Shown in pieces: positions 34,978 to 42,667 of a stretch of DNA of 64,000 bases (positions within the stretch are counted from its first letter, which is position 1; every line of letters begins with the position of its first letter). Below the pieces are notes generated by a model that was not told the origin of the DNA, did no database searches, and saw only the letters and a list, made by a program, of their open reading frames with translations. Origin of the DNA: Chloroflexota bacterium (GTDB taxonomy: Bacteria; Chloroflexota; Anaerolineae; UBA4142); assembly GCA_023381515.1 (NCBI GenBank), contig JAMCQI010000100.1, positions 84,282 through 148,281 on the forward strand. The letters run 5' to 3'. The position numbers and the translations under genes were made by a program.

Positions 34978-36957
34978 ATGGCGGACCTTTTTCTGGCCAG
35001 TCTCGCGCTGGGGAATATCATTCTTTCCTCGGCAATCATCATCGTCTCTTTTTCGCTTTTTCTCTATCTGATCGCGAATAATTGGCGCAACTCGGTCGCG
35101 CGATCTTTTTCCGCGCTGCTCGCTATTATCACCATCTTTTACATTGGCGATGTCTTTCTTCAGCGCGTGGAGACCTTTCCCGACGCCGTGATCTGGCTCA
35201 AGTTCAAATGGTTCGGAATCGCCTTTATCCCCGCCACGTACCTGCACTTTTCGGATGCCGTCCTCCGCTCCACGCATGATACTTCTCCGCGCCGCCGTGC
35301 GGCCGTGCCTCTTTCTTACGTGGCGAGCGCTGCATTTCTCATCCTTGTCTGGCTGACCGACCTCGTCGTACGAGACGGCTTTTATTTCCCCCAGGCAACC
35401 CAGTTCAAAGCCGGACCCGTCTTCCCTCTCTTTGCTCTGTTCTTTTTTGCCCTGACTGGCTGGGGGTTCTACAATCTGCGTGCGGCGCGGCGCCGGACGC
35501 TGACGCCGACCTCGCGCCGCCGCATGCTCTACCTCGCCGCGGCCCTTGTCGCGCCGGCTCTCGGCGTCTTTCCTTACCTCATCTTTGCGAGTTTTCCCGC
35601 CGAGTTCTCGCCGGCGCTCCTCCTGCTCATCACGCTCGTTGCCAAAATGGGCATCGCTTTGATGATCATCGTCATGGCTTATACGGTCGCGTACCAGGGC
35701 GCCCTTTCGCCTGACCGCGTGATCAAGCACAACCTGGTCCACTACCTGCTCCGCGGGCCTCTGGTCGCCATCGCCGTGATCGGACTGATGCTCTCCGTCC
35801 CTCCGGTCGAACGCTGGCTGGGCTTGTCGCGGGAAACAGTCCTATTTGCGACTGTGCTCGGGGCGATCGTCTTGCTGGAGCTTGTCATCAATCAGGCCAA
35901 GCCCTTGATCGATCGGGCCATCTTTTGGGGAGACCGCGACGAACTGGACCGCATCCAGGAGATCGACAAGCGTCTCTTGACGACCAGCGACCTCCGACAA
36001 TTGCTCGAGAACATTATGGCCGCGACATGTGACCTCCTGCGCGTCCCCACCGGTTTTGTCCTCGCTCCCGACGACGGGCAATGGAGAATAGAGGCAGCCA
36101 CAGGACCGCGTGAGAGCATGCGCCAATTCCTCACCTCAACTGACCTGTCCGAATTAGCACACTCGGAGAGTGCGGAGGGAGCCTCGGGCTTTTTCGCCCG
36201 CGGGGACTTTTGGTTACGGCCTTTGCATTCGAGAACGGGAGGAGCCATCCTCGGCATTATGGGCGTCGAAGCCCGGGCAGCGAACCCGGATCTCTCGGAG
36301 CACGAGGAGGATCTCGTCGCCGCGTTGGCGGCGCAGGCCGAGCTGGCATTGGAGGACCGGCAGCTGCAGCAAGGGATGTTCAGCGTCCTTGAACAGATCA
36401 CGACGGAAATCGAACTCTTGCAGCGAGCGCGCGGCAAGCCACGTTATACCGGCGCGCTCGAAAAAGAACGCGTCGAAGAGGAAATCCTTCCCTCACCCGC
36501 TTTTCACCGGGCCGTCAAGGATGCCCTCGACCACTATTGGGGCGGCCCGAAATTGACCGAGAATCCCCTCCTGCAGCTCAAGATCGTGCAGAATGCCCTG
36601 CCCGAGTACGAAAACAATCCCACTCGAGCTCTGCGCGCACTGATCCTCCGCGCGATTGAATCGCAAAAGCCGAACGGACCGCGCTCGCTGACCTCGCCGG
36701 AATGGCTCCTATACAATATCCTCGAACTCAAAGTCATTCAGGGCAAGCGCGTGCGCGAGATTGCGCGCCAACTCGCGCTCAGCGAGAGCGACCTTTATCG
36801 GAAGCAGCGCGTGGCCATCCAAGAAGTGGCCAAGACGCTCGCCTCGATGGAAGAACGTAACGTTCAAACCGGCGTCGACCCTTCGAGTGCCGAACCGATA
36901 CCAACCGCAACTCTGCACAAGGAGCCCGCAGCCGTAAAATCGGCTGACCGGGCCTAG
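34978..36957 (+). CDS. Membrane sensor with GAF domain and C-terminal helix-turn-helix
   Basis: 659 residues. The N-terminal ~300 residues hold seven or eight transmembrane helices similar to the 7TM regions of histidine kinases. A GAF-like domain follows (about 330-455, LLTTSDLRQLLENIMAATCD … LEDRQLQQGMFSV). The last ~180 residues carry no kinase H, N or G boxes. Instead WLLYNILELKVIQGKRVREI and ARQLALSESDLYRKQRVAIQ form a likely helix-turn-helix near residues 580-620. This suggests a membrane-tethered one-component regulator. It starts 11 bases after cdsA and ends at the terminator at 36979-37010. Confidence 0.75.
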   Translation: MADLFLASLALGNIILSSAIIIVSFSLFLYLIANNWRNSVARSFSALLAIITIFYIGDVFLQRVETFPDAVIWLKFKWFGIAFIPATYLHFSDAVLRSTHDTSPRRRAAVPLSYVASAAFLILVWLTDLVVRDGFYFPQATQFKAGPVFPLFALFFFALTGWGFYNLRAARRRTLTPTSRRRMLYLAAALVAPALGVFPYLIFASFPAEFSPALLLLITLVAKMGIALMIIVMAYTVAYQGALSPDRVIKHNLVHYLLRGPLVAIAVIGLMLSVPPVERWLGLSRETVLFATVLGAIVLLELVINQAKPLIDRAIFWGDRDELDRIQEIDKRLLTTSDLRQLLENIMAATCDLLRVPTGFVLAPDDGQWRIEAATGPRESMRQFLTSTDLSELAHSESAEGASGFFARGDFWLRPLHSRTGGAILGIMGVEARAANPDLSEHEEDLVAALAAQAELALEDRQLQQGMFSVLEQITTEIELLQRARGKPRYTGALEKERVEEEILPSPAFHRAVKDALDHYWGGPKLTENPLLQLKIVQNALPEYENNPTRALRALILRAIESQKPNGPRSLTSPEWLLYNILELKVIQGKRVREIARQLALSESDLYRKQRVAIQEVAKTLASMEERNVQTGVDPSSAEPIPTATLHKEPAAVKSADRA

Positions 36958-36978
36958 AGTCTCCCCCGCTGCGTCTGT

Positions 36979-37020
36979 GGCCTGCTCCACGGTATCTTCC
37001 TGAGCAGGCCATTTATTTTC
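36979..37020 (+). terminator. Intrinsic terminator after the sensor gene
   Basis: Stem GGCCTGCTC/GAGCAGGCC (36979-36987 with 37002-37010) followed by ATTTATTTTC. It ends the rpsB-to-sensor block. Confidence 0.85.
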
Positions 37021-37074
37021 CCATTTTCTCTTCGAACCGCTTCGGGACACCCGTTTGCCCCTTAAAGTTTCGTG

Positions 37075-37112
37075 AGTTTAGTATTGACTAAACTTTCCAT
37101 TCATTGTATAAT
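37075..37112 (+). promoter_or_regulatory. Promoter with palindromic operator of the GbsR/MarR-like gene
   Basis: TTGACT (37084-37089), 17-base spacer, TATAAT (37107-37112). The perfect palindrome AGTTTAGT-ATTG-ACTAAACT (37075-37094) covers the -35. A dimeric repressor bound here would block RNA polymerase; the downstream regulator is the obvious candidate. Confidence 0.75.
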
Positions 37113-37158
37113 GTTCGTGATCTTGTGAACTATAAACCGGTTCATCTCAGGGGGACGC

Positions 37159-37650
37159 ATGGACAAGGAGCAGCGACGATTTGAGGGAAGGCATTTTATC
37201 GAGGACATGGGGCTCCTCTTTGAGCAAGGAGGGCATCCGCGCATGGCAGGCCGCATCTTGGGTGCCCTATTGATTGCCAAACCTCCCTACCAATCCGCGA
37301 CCCAGCTGGCTGATACCTTGCAGGCCAGCAAAGGCTCCCTCAGCACAATGACTCGTCTGCTGCTTCAAATGGGGCTCATCGAGCGAGTGGGTCTGCCGGG
37401 CCATCGGAGTGATTACTTTCGCATCAAGCCGGGCGCCTGGACGGCGTTGGTCCGCCAGACGGTCTACGAGCTGACCGCCATGCGCCAGTTGGCCGAACGC
37501 GGATTGGAGCTCATCGACAACGAGGACACTGATACGCGCGAGGGCCTGGCCGAGGCACACGATCTGTACGGCTTTCTCGAACGCGAGTACCCGTTGCTGA
37601 TCGAGCAATGGGAAAAAGAGCGCCAGACGACTCTCCGAAAGAAAAAGTAA
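37159..37650 (+). CDS. GbsR/MarR-type transcriptional regulator
   Basis: 163 residues with a winged helix of the GbsR class: MAGRILGALLIAKPPYQSAT, then QLADTLQASKGSLSTMTRLL (recognition helix) and a wing GLIERVGLPGHRSDYF. A C-terminal dimerisation helix follows. GbsR-type proteins repress transport genes. It is the first gene of a four-gene efflux locus (37652-42086); the next gene starts 1 base after its stop. Its own promoter carries a palindrome over the -35, suggesting autorepression released by an exported substrate. Shine-Dalgarno CAGGGGG precedes the ATG. Confidence 0.85.
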   Translation: MDKEQRRFEGRHFIEDMGLLFEQGGHPRMAGRILGALLIAKPPYQSATQLADTLQASKGSLSTMTRLLLQMGLIERVGLPGHRSDYFRIKPGAWTALVRQTVYELTAMRQLAERGLELIDNEDTDTREGLAEAHDLYGFLEREYPLLIEQWEKERQTTLRKKK

Positions 37651-37651
37651 A

Positions 37652-39892
37652 GTGATTCTCAAAGGCCTCCTGCGCCGCAAGACGCGGACCCTTTTGACGC
37701 TGGTCGGCATCGCGATCGGCGTTGCCGCGGTCGTCGCCCTGAGCGGCATGGCCGAGGGGTTCATCAACTCGTTCAGCACAATCCTTACGTCCAGTGGGGC
37801 GGATATTATCGTGACGCAAGCGGACTCGCCGGATATTCTCTTTTCGGCGGTTGACGACGTCGTGGGCCCACAGATCGCCGTCATCCCTGGCGTCAAGGCC
37901 GTTTCCGGCATCCAGCTCGCCATGGTGTCGACGGCGGATGCTCCCTACTTTTTCGTCTTCGCTCTCGACCCGAAGGAGTTTGGCATTCGACATTATCGAG
38001 TGGTCGAAGGCAAATCGATCGCCGGACCGCGCCAAATGCTCCTGGGACAGATTCCCGCGCGGGATTATCACAAAAAGGTCGGCGATTACTATAAAATTCA
38101 AAACATCTCGTTCCGCATCGTCGGCATCTACGAGACCGGGGAAAACGTCGAGGAAAATGGGGCGGTGATCTCTCTCAAAGAGGCCCAGGAGATCTTCAAG
38201 AAGCCGAATCAGGTGGCGTTTTATCAGATCCAAGTGGAACGTCCCGATCTGGTCCCTACGGTGCTCAAGCAATTGGAGCATCGCTTTCCCAAGCTGACAG
38301 CCTCCCGCTCAGCCAATTACATGGACAATTCCCAGGAGACCATGATGTTGCGCGCGATGGGATGGTTCATCGGCTTGCTCGCCATGCTCGCGGGCGGATT
38401 GGTCATGATGAACACGATGCTGATGAGTGTGTTTGAGAGGACACGCGAAATCGGCGTGCTGCGCGCTCTGGGCTGGCGACGGGGCCGCGTGCTCCGCATG
38501 ATTCTGGGCGAAGCCCTTCTCTTGAGTCTCGCCGGCGGGTTGCTCGGCAATGCGATGGGCGTCGCCCTGCTCGCGTGGGCCAATCAGCTGCCGGTCCTCG
38601 CCGGATTTCTCAATAACGCGTACTCACCGACGCTGTTCCTCGAGGCCATGCTAATCGCGGCGGCCCTTGGCGCGGCCGGCGGCCTCTACCCCGCCTGGCG
38701 GGCGGCGGGGTTGCAGCCGGTCGAGGCGATGCGTTACGAGGGGACGAGTGCCAAGTCAAGAACCAAAAATGAATGGGAAAGAGGCAGCTTTCTCGTCGGG
38801 GGGATGGCGCTGCGCAACGTGCTTCGGCAGCGGACACGCACGCTGCTGACACTGCTTGCCATCGGAGTCAGCGTGGGACTGGTCGTGGCGCTGGGGGGCA
38901 TGGGAGAAGGTTTGATCGAGCAGATGTCGGCGATTGGCAGCCAAAGCGGCGACCTGACGATCACCGAGACCAAAGCGTCAGATATCAGCGTGGCGGCGAT
39001 CGACGACAAAGTCGGGCGCTATGTAGCCACTCTGCCCGCCGTGCAACACGTCTCGGGGATGCTCATTGTGATCGCCTCGGCACCGGGCATGCCCTATCTT
39101 CTGGCTTTTGGTTACGATCCGACTTGCTTCGCGATCCGCCGTTTCGCGATCACGGAAGGAGAGCGCTTACGGAACCCGCACGAAATGATCCTCGGCAAAA
39201 TCGCAGCTAAGAACTTGCACAAACGCGTCGGCGACAATTTCCAGATGGTCGGCAGCAACTATCGCATCGTCGGGATCTATGAAACCGGAGTCGCCTACGA
39301 AGATGCCGCGGGTGTGATCTCTCTGCAAGAAGCGCAGCGTCTATTCAAAAAGCCGAACCAAGTCAGCATGTATGGCATCAAGCTGAAAGACCCAGGCCAG
39401 GCGGATTCGGTCAAGAAGCAGATCGAATCCCGTTTTTCCCAGGTGAGCGTATCGCGCTCGACCGAGTTCGCGGAAAAACTAAACGATATGAACACTTTTC
39501 GCATCATGACCAACACCCTCTCGTTTATCTCCATCCTCGTCGGAGGGGTGGGGATGATGAATGCCATGTTGATGAGCGTCTATGAGCGCACGCGAGAAAT
39601 TGGCACCCTCCGCGCATTGGGTTGGAAGCGGAGGCGTGTTGTGGGAATGATCCTGAGCGAATCGCTCCTGCTCAGCATTTTGAGCGGGCTGGCGGGGATC
39701 GCTCTCGGAGTCGGGCTGGGCACCTTGATCACTTTGGAACCGTCGATGGGGTCCTTCTTGAAGGGAAGCTACACTCTCCCACTCTTGTCTCAGGCCATGA
39801 TCATTGCACTGGTACTCGGAGGCATTGGCGGCCTGTATCCGGCATGGCGGGCGTCGAGCCTATCGCCGATCGAGGCGCTGCGGTATGAGTGA
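37652..39892 (+). CDS. Tandem-fused FtsX/MacB-type ABC permease
   Basis: 746 residues made of two homologous halves. Each has an N-terminal helix (GLLRRKTRTLLTLVGIAIGV; NVLRQRTRTLLTLLAIGVSV), an extracytoplasmic MacB-PCD-like domain (both contain FRIVGIYETG or YRIVGIYETG, and ISLKEAQ or ISLQEAQ) and a three-helix FtsX unit (both contain MSVFERTREIGVLRALGW or MSVYERTREIGTLRALGW). A MacB transporter normally uses two copies of a ~380-residue permease; here both are covalently joined with a short linker near residue 370. Start GTG at 37652, one base after the regulator gene. The ATPase partner is at 41253 and the adaptor at 40034. Confidence 0.9.
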   Translation: MILKGLLRRKTRTLLTLVGIAIGVAAVVALSGMAEGFINSFSTILTSSGADIIVTQADSPDILFSAVDDVVGPQIAVIPGVKAVSGIQLAMVSTADAPYFFVFALDPKEFGIRHYRVVEGKSIAGPRQMLLGQIPARDYHKKVGDYYKIQNISFRIVGIYETGENVEENGAVISLKEAQEIFKKPNQVAFYQIQVERPDLVPTVLKQLEHRFPKLTASRSANYMDNSQETMMLRAMGWFIGLLAMLAGGLVMMNTMLMSVFERTREIGVLRALGWRRGRVLRMILGEALLLSLAGGLLGNAMGVALLAWANQLPVLAGFLNNAYSPTLFLEAMLIAAALGAAGGLYPAWRAAGLQPVEAMRYEGTSAKSRTKNEWERGSFLVGGMALRNVLRQRTRTLLTLLAIGVSVGLVVALGGMGEGLIEQMSAIGSQSGDLTITETKASDISVAAIDDKVGRYVATLPAVQHVSGMLIVIASAPGMPYLLAFGYDPTCFAIRRFAITEGERLRNPHEMILGKIAAKNLHKRVGDNFQMVGSNYRIVGIYETGVAYEDAAGVISLQEAQRLFKKPNQVSMYGIKLKDPGQADSVKKQIESRFSQVSVSRSTEFAEKLNDMNTFRIMTNTLSFISILVGGVGMMNAMLMSVYERTREIGTLRALGWKRRRVVGMILSESLLLSILSGLAGIALGVGLGTLITLEPSMGSFLKGSYTLPLLSQAMIIALVLGGIGGLYPAWRASSLSPIEALRYE

Positions 39893-40033
39893 GATCAACA
39901 AGCCGATCACACATGAGCAGATGACAAATGTGACATGGGATGAGTGACGAAAGACGTGAAAGGGAATGCGCGAAACGTGATGCAAAGAGCAGCGTTTACG
40001 CAAGGCGTGTAGGATGGTTCGCCGGAGGGGGCA

Positions 40034-41140
40034 ATGAGCAAGCGCAATGTGGTGATCGGGCTGGTCGTGATCTTGATACTGGGAGGGGGCTATTGGGCGC
40101 TGGACGGTGGCGCCAGTTTTGGTCCGAGGCCTACCCCCACACCCGCATCAGAAGAGAGCGAGCTGGATTATCTCGTCACAGCCTCGGGCACGCTTCTCCC
40201 CGCCAAGCGGGCAAACTTGTCTTTCAAAATCCCGGGCCAAGTGGTGCAAGTTGCCGTCAAGCAGGGGGACCAGGTCAAGCGGGGTGATGTCCTTGTCCTC
40301 CTCGAGGCTGCAGAACCGGAAGCAGGGATCGCGATGGCCCAGGCTAACCTTAATCAACTAATGGCGGGGCCGACAAAGGAGGAGATTGCCGTTGCACAGG
40401 CGAACATCGATGCGGCGCAGGCCCAACTCTTAAAGGTCCGCGCAGGGGCCACCCCCGAAGAGGTCGCCACTGCCAAGGCCACGCTCGAGCGCGCTCAGTC
40501 GGGTCTGCGAGATGCCCAATCGGCCTACGACAAAGTCAAAGACGACCCCGCAGTTGGCATGTATCCGCAGAGCCAGGCCCTGGAGGCTGCATGGCAAGAA
40601 TACAGGATAGCCGAGGCGCACTATAACCAAGTCGTCAAGGGCGCGACCGCAGACGACATTCGTATCGCGGAAACGGCTGTCGGCATCGCACAAGCGAACC
40701 TAAACCATGTGAAAGCCGGCGCGCGGCCCGAAGAGATTTCGGTGGCTCAAGCACGTCTGGACCAGGCCAAGGCGGGCCTGGCCGCCACCATCCTCACGGC
40801 TCCTTTTGACGGCACTGTCGCTTCCGTCGGCATCCAAGAAGGGGAGACGGTTTCGCCGAGCGTTCCGGTCGTCACGTTGGGCGATCTTGGCGCTCTGCGG
40901 CTCGAGACAGACGATCTGAGCGAGACGAGCGTTGCGCGTGTGAAAGCCGATCAACTTGTGAACATCTCCTTTGAAGCGCTCCCGGGCAAGACCTTCAAGG
41001 GCAAAGTGACGGAAATCGCTCCGCTCTCTTCCGCTCGACAAGGCGGGACGAATTATACCGTCTATGTCGGGATGGCTTCACTGGATCCGGCTTTGCGCTG
41101 GGGCATGACGGGGCATATCGAGATTGACACGCGTCAATGA
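40034..41140 (+). CDS. HlyD/RND-type periplasmic adaptor protein
   Basis: 368 residues: one N-terminal TM anchor (about 6-24), a lipoyl half (LPAKRANLSFKIPGQVVQVA), a coiled-coil hairpin of about 140 residues with repeated AQANI/AQARLDQAKAG units, a second lipoyl half (TAPFDGTVASVGIQEGETV), and a beta-barrel domain (LSETSVARVKADQLV). This is the MacA-like partner linking a FtsX-type permease to export. A strong ribosome-binding site (GGAGGGGGC) precedes the ATG. About 140 bases of non-coding sequence separate it from the permease gene. Confidence 0.92.
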   Translation: MSKRNVVIGLVVILILGGGYWALDGGASFGPRPTPTPASEESELDYLVTASGTLLPAKRANLSFKIPGQVVQVAVKQGDQVKRGDVLVLLEAAEPEAGIAMAQANLNQLMAGPTKEEIAVAQANIDAAQAQLLKVRAGATPEEVATAKATLERAQSGLRDAQSAYDKVKDDPAVGMYPQSQALEAAWQEYRIAEAHYNQVVKGATADDIRIAETAVGIAQANLNHVKAGARPEEISVAQARLDQAKAGLAATILTAPFDGTVASVGIQEGETVSPSVPVVTLGDLGALRLETDDLSETSVARVKADQLVNISFEALPGKTFKGKVTEIAPLSSARQGGTNYTVYVGMASLDPALRWGMTGHIEIDTRQ

Positions 41141-41252
41141 GCAATATCATTAGATCAATTGGCCCGTCTGCCAATGAAAAGCGAAAGTGATGGGAGACGT
41201 GGGACGTTTGACCTGAAAGTTGAACTTTCACCCATCGCATCTGGGAGATATG

Positions 41253-42086
41253 ATGGCTGAACCAAGAAGCGTGGTGGTCGAGACGCAAGACTTGGCCAAA
41301 ATGTATGGAGACGGCGATGCGATTGTTGCGTTGGACGGGGTGAACCTTCGAATTTGCGCGGGTGAATTTGTCGCCGTGATGGGTCCGTCAGGTAGCGGCA
41401 AGAGCACTCTGCTCAACTTGCTCGGCGCCCTCGACCGGCCCAGCCACGGGGTTTGTCGCGTGGCGGGGCAGGATCTGGCGCACGTCAGAGACCTGGACCG
41501 CTTTCGCTCCAAGACGGTGGGGTTTGTTTTCCAATTGCACAATCTCATTCCTACTCTGACGGCACTTGAAAATGTAGAGATACCGCTGCAAGAAGAGCGA
41601 ATGAGCGATGCCGCTCGCCGCCAGCGGGCCATGGGGTTGCTCGGGTTGGTGAATCTCTCCGATCGGATGCACTTTCTGCCGGCACAATTGTCCGGGGGCC
41701 AGCGCCAGCGGGTGGCGATCGCACGCGCCCTCGCGAACAACCCCTCTCTCGTGCTCGCGGATGAACCAACCGGGAATTTGGACAGCAAGAGCACAGATGA
41801 GATTATGGACCTGCTCAAGAAGCTAAACCGTGAGCAAGGGACCACCTTTATTGTCGTCACGCACAACCCCGCCGTCGCCCGCGCTGCGGATCGGGTCGTG
41901 ACACTACGAGACGGCCGTGTCTTGCGTGACGAGCGGATTGAGAACGTGTACCTGGAGGACCTCAGGGAGTTTAAGGAGACGGCGCTCGGCCACGCGCTGG
42001 TCGACGGCGACATCCCCTCCGATTTGAGTGCGCTCGGGCTGGACAAGCTCGCCGCCTCGATCGGCCAATTGCTAAGGACGGTGTAG
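41253..42086 (+). CDS. ABC transporter ATP-binding protein (MacB/LolD type)
   Basis: 277 residues. Walker A GPSGSGKST, Q-loop VFQLHNLIPTLTA, signature LSGGQRQRVAIARAL, Walker B LVLADEPTGNLDS and switch His in VTHNPAVA. The extended C-terminus after residue 230 (EFKETALGHALVDGDIPSDL) is beyond the LolD core. Two ATGs are adjacent at 41250 and 41253; GGGAG is better spaced for 41253. It completes the GbsR-permease-adaptor-ATPase set. Confidence 0.95.
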   Translation: MAEPRSVVVETQDLAKMYGDGDAIVALDGVNLRICAGEFVAVMGPSGSGKSTLLNLLGALDRPSHGVCRVAGQDLAHVRDLDRFRSKTVGFVFQLHNLIPTLTALENVEIPLQEERMSDAARRQRAMGLLGLVNLSDRMHFLPAQLSGGQRQRVAIARALANNPSLVLADEPTGNLDSKSTDEIMDLLKKLNREQGTTFIVVTHNPAVARAADRVVTLRDGRVLRDERIENVYLEDLREFKETALGHALVDGDIPSDLSALGLDKLAASIGQLLRTV

Positions 42087-42107
42087 GTCAGCCTGCCGAT
42101 GCGCCAA

Positions 42108-42153
42108 CCCCGCCAAGGTCCCGCCCCGCAGACTGCGCGGGCGTCTGGCGGGG
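42108..42153. repeat. GC-rich inverted repeat after the efflux operon
   Basis: CCCCGCCA (42108-42115) pairs with TGGCGGGG (42146-42153) with further pairing inside. No U-tract follows on the plus strand, so it may be a rho-assisted stop or a cruciform. Confidence 0.4.
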
Positions 42154-42247
42154 GGCAATGTGCCAATGACAGACGAAGAGAGAGGTGTAAGGGTACAGAG
42201 GAGGGGAGGATCTTGAGAGGTGGATCGCTCTTTTTAAGGTCAAGCAC

Positions 42248-42277
42248 TTGACAGCGGAATGAAACTGGGCGTATACT
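42248..42277 (+). promoter_or_regulatory. Promoter of the M-box leader RNA
   Basis: A perfect TTGACA (42248-42253), 18-base spacer and TATACT (42272-42277) place the transcription start near 42284, about 17 bases before the riboswitch. Confidence 0.8.
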
Positions 42278-42300
42278 TGCCGCGAGATTGAACTGAAAAA

Positions 42301-42490
42301 GGACCCTCGTTAGGCGAGGCGTCTGCGCGAGACACAGGCCGCTGTCCCGAAACGTCGAGAGACGCCGAGGGGTAGACCAGGCAAGGCCGGCATAAGGCTT
42401 TGCTACAAGCGGCTGGAGGTTTCCCGCTTTTCGCAGGGGAAGCCCTGCCTACGCTACGCAGTGCCGAAGCTCAACCAGTGAGGGCGCCCT
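42301..42490 (+). ncRNA. M-box (ykoK) magnesium riboswitch aptamer
   Basis: The conserved core is present in order: CTCGTTAGGCGAGGC (42306-42320), GACACAGGCCGCTGTCCCGA (42331-42350), AACGTCGAGAGACGCC (42351-42366), a GGGGTAGACCAGG segment where the family has AUGGGU (from about 42369), and GCAGTGCCGAAGCTC near the 3' end (42459-42473). CCCTC (42304-42308) can pair with GAGGG (42480-42484) to close the P1 stem. These elements match the Mg2+-sensing M-box that in Bacillus precedes mgtE. Binding of Mg2+ normally favours a downstream terminator. A terminator follows at 42615-42640, so a transcriptional switch is expected. Confidence 0.88.
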
Positions 42491-42537
42491 GACGGAATAT
42501 TGCAGGGCACACTTTGCCGCTTTTGTTCAGGCATGTT

Positions 42538-42640
42538 TCACCAACACAGGTAAGTTGCACTGGACTACTCTTGGTGATTCACACGGTAGCGGCGAAGCAC
42601 AATGGCTTGGCCCGCCTCCCTGGTTTAACGGGGAGGTTTT
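42538..42640 (+). terminator. M-box expression platform and terminator
   Basis: The last stem, CCTCCC/GGGAGG (42615-42620 with 42631-42636), runs into TTTTCTGTTT, a clear intrinsic terminator just before the next ribosome-binding site. A further hairpin TCACCAA/TTGGTGA (42538-42544 with 42571-42577) lies between aptamer and terminator and might take part in switching. Confidence 0.75.
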
Positions 42641-42667
42641 CTGTTTCCTAGAGTGGAGGCCGGAATC

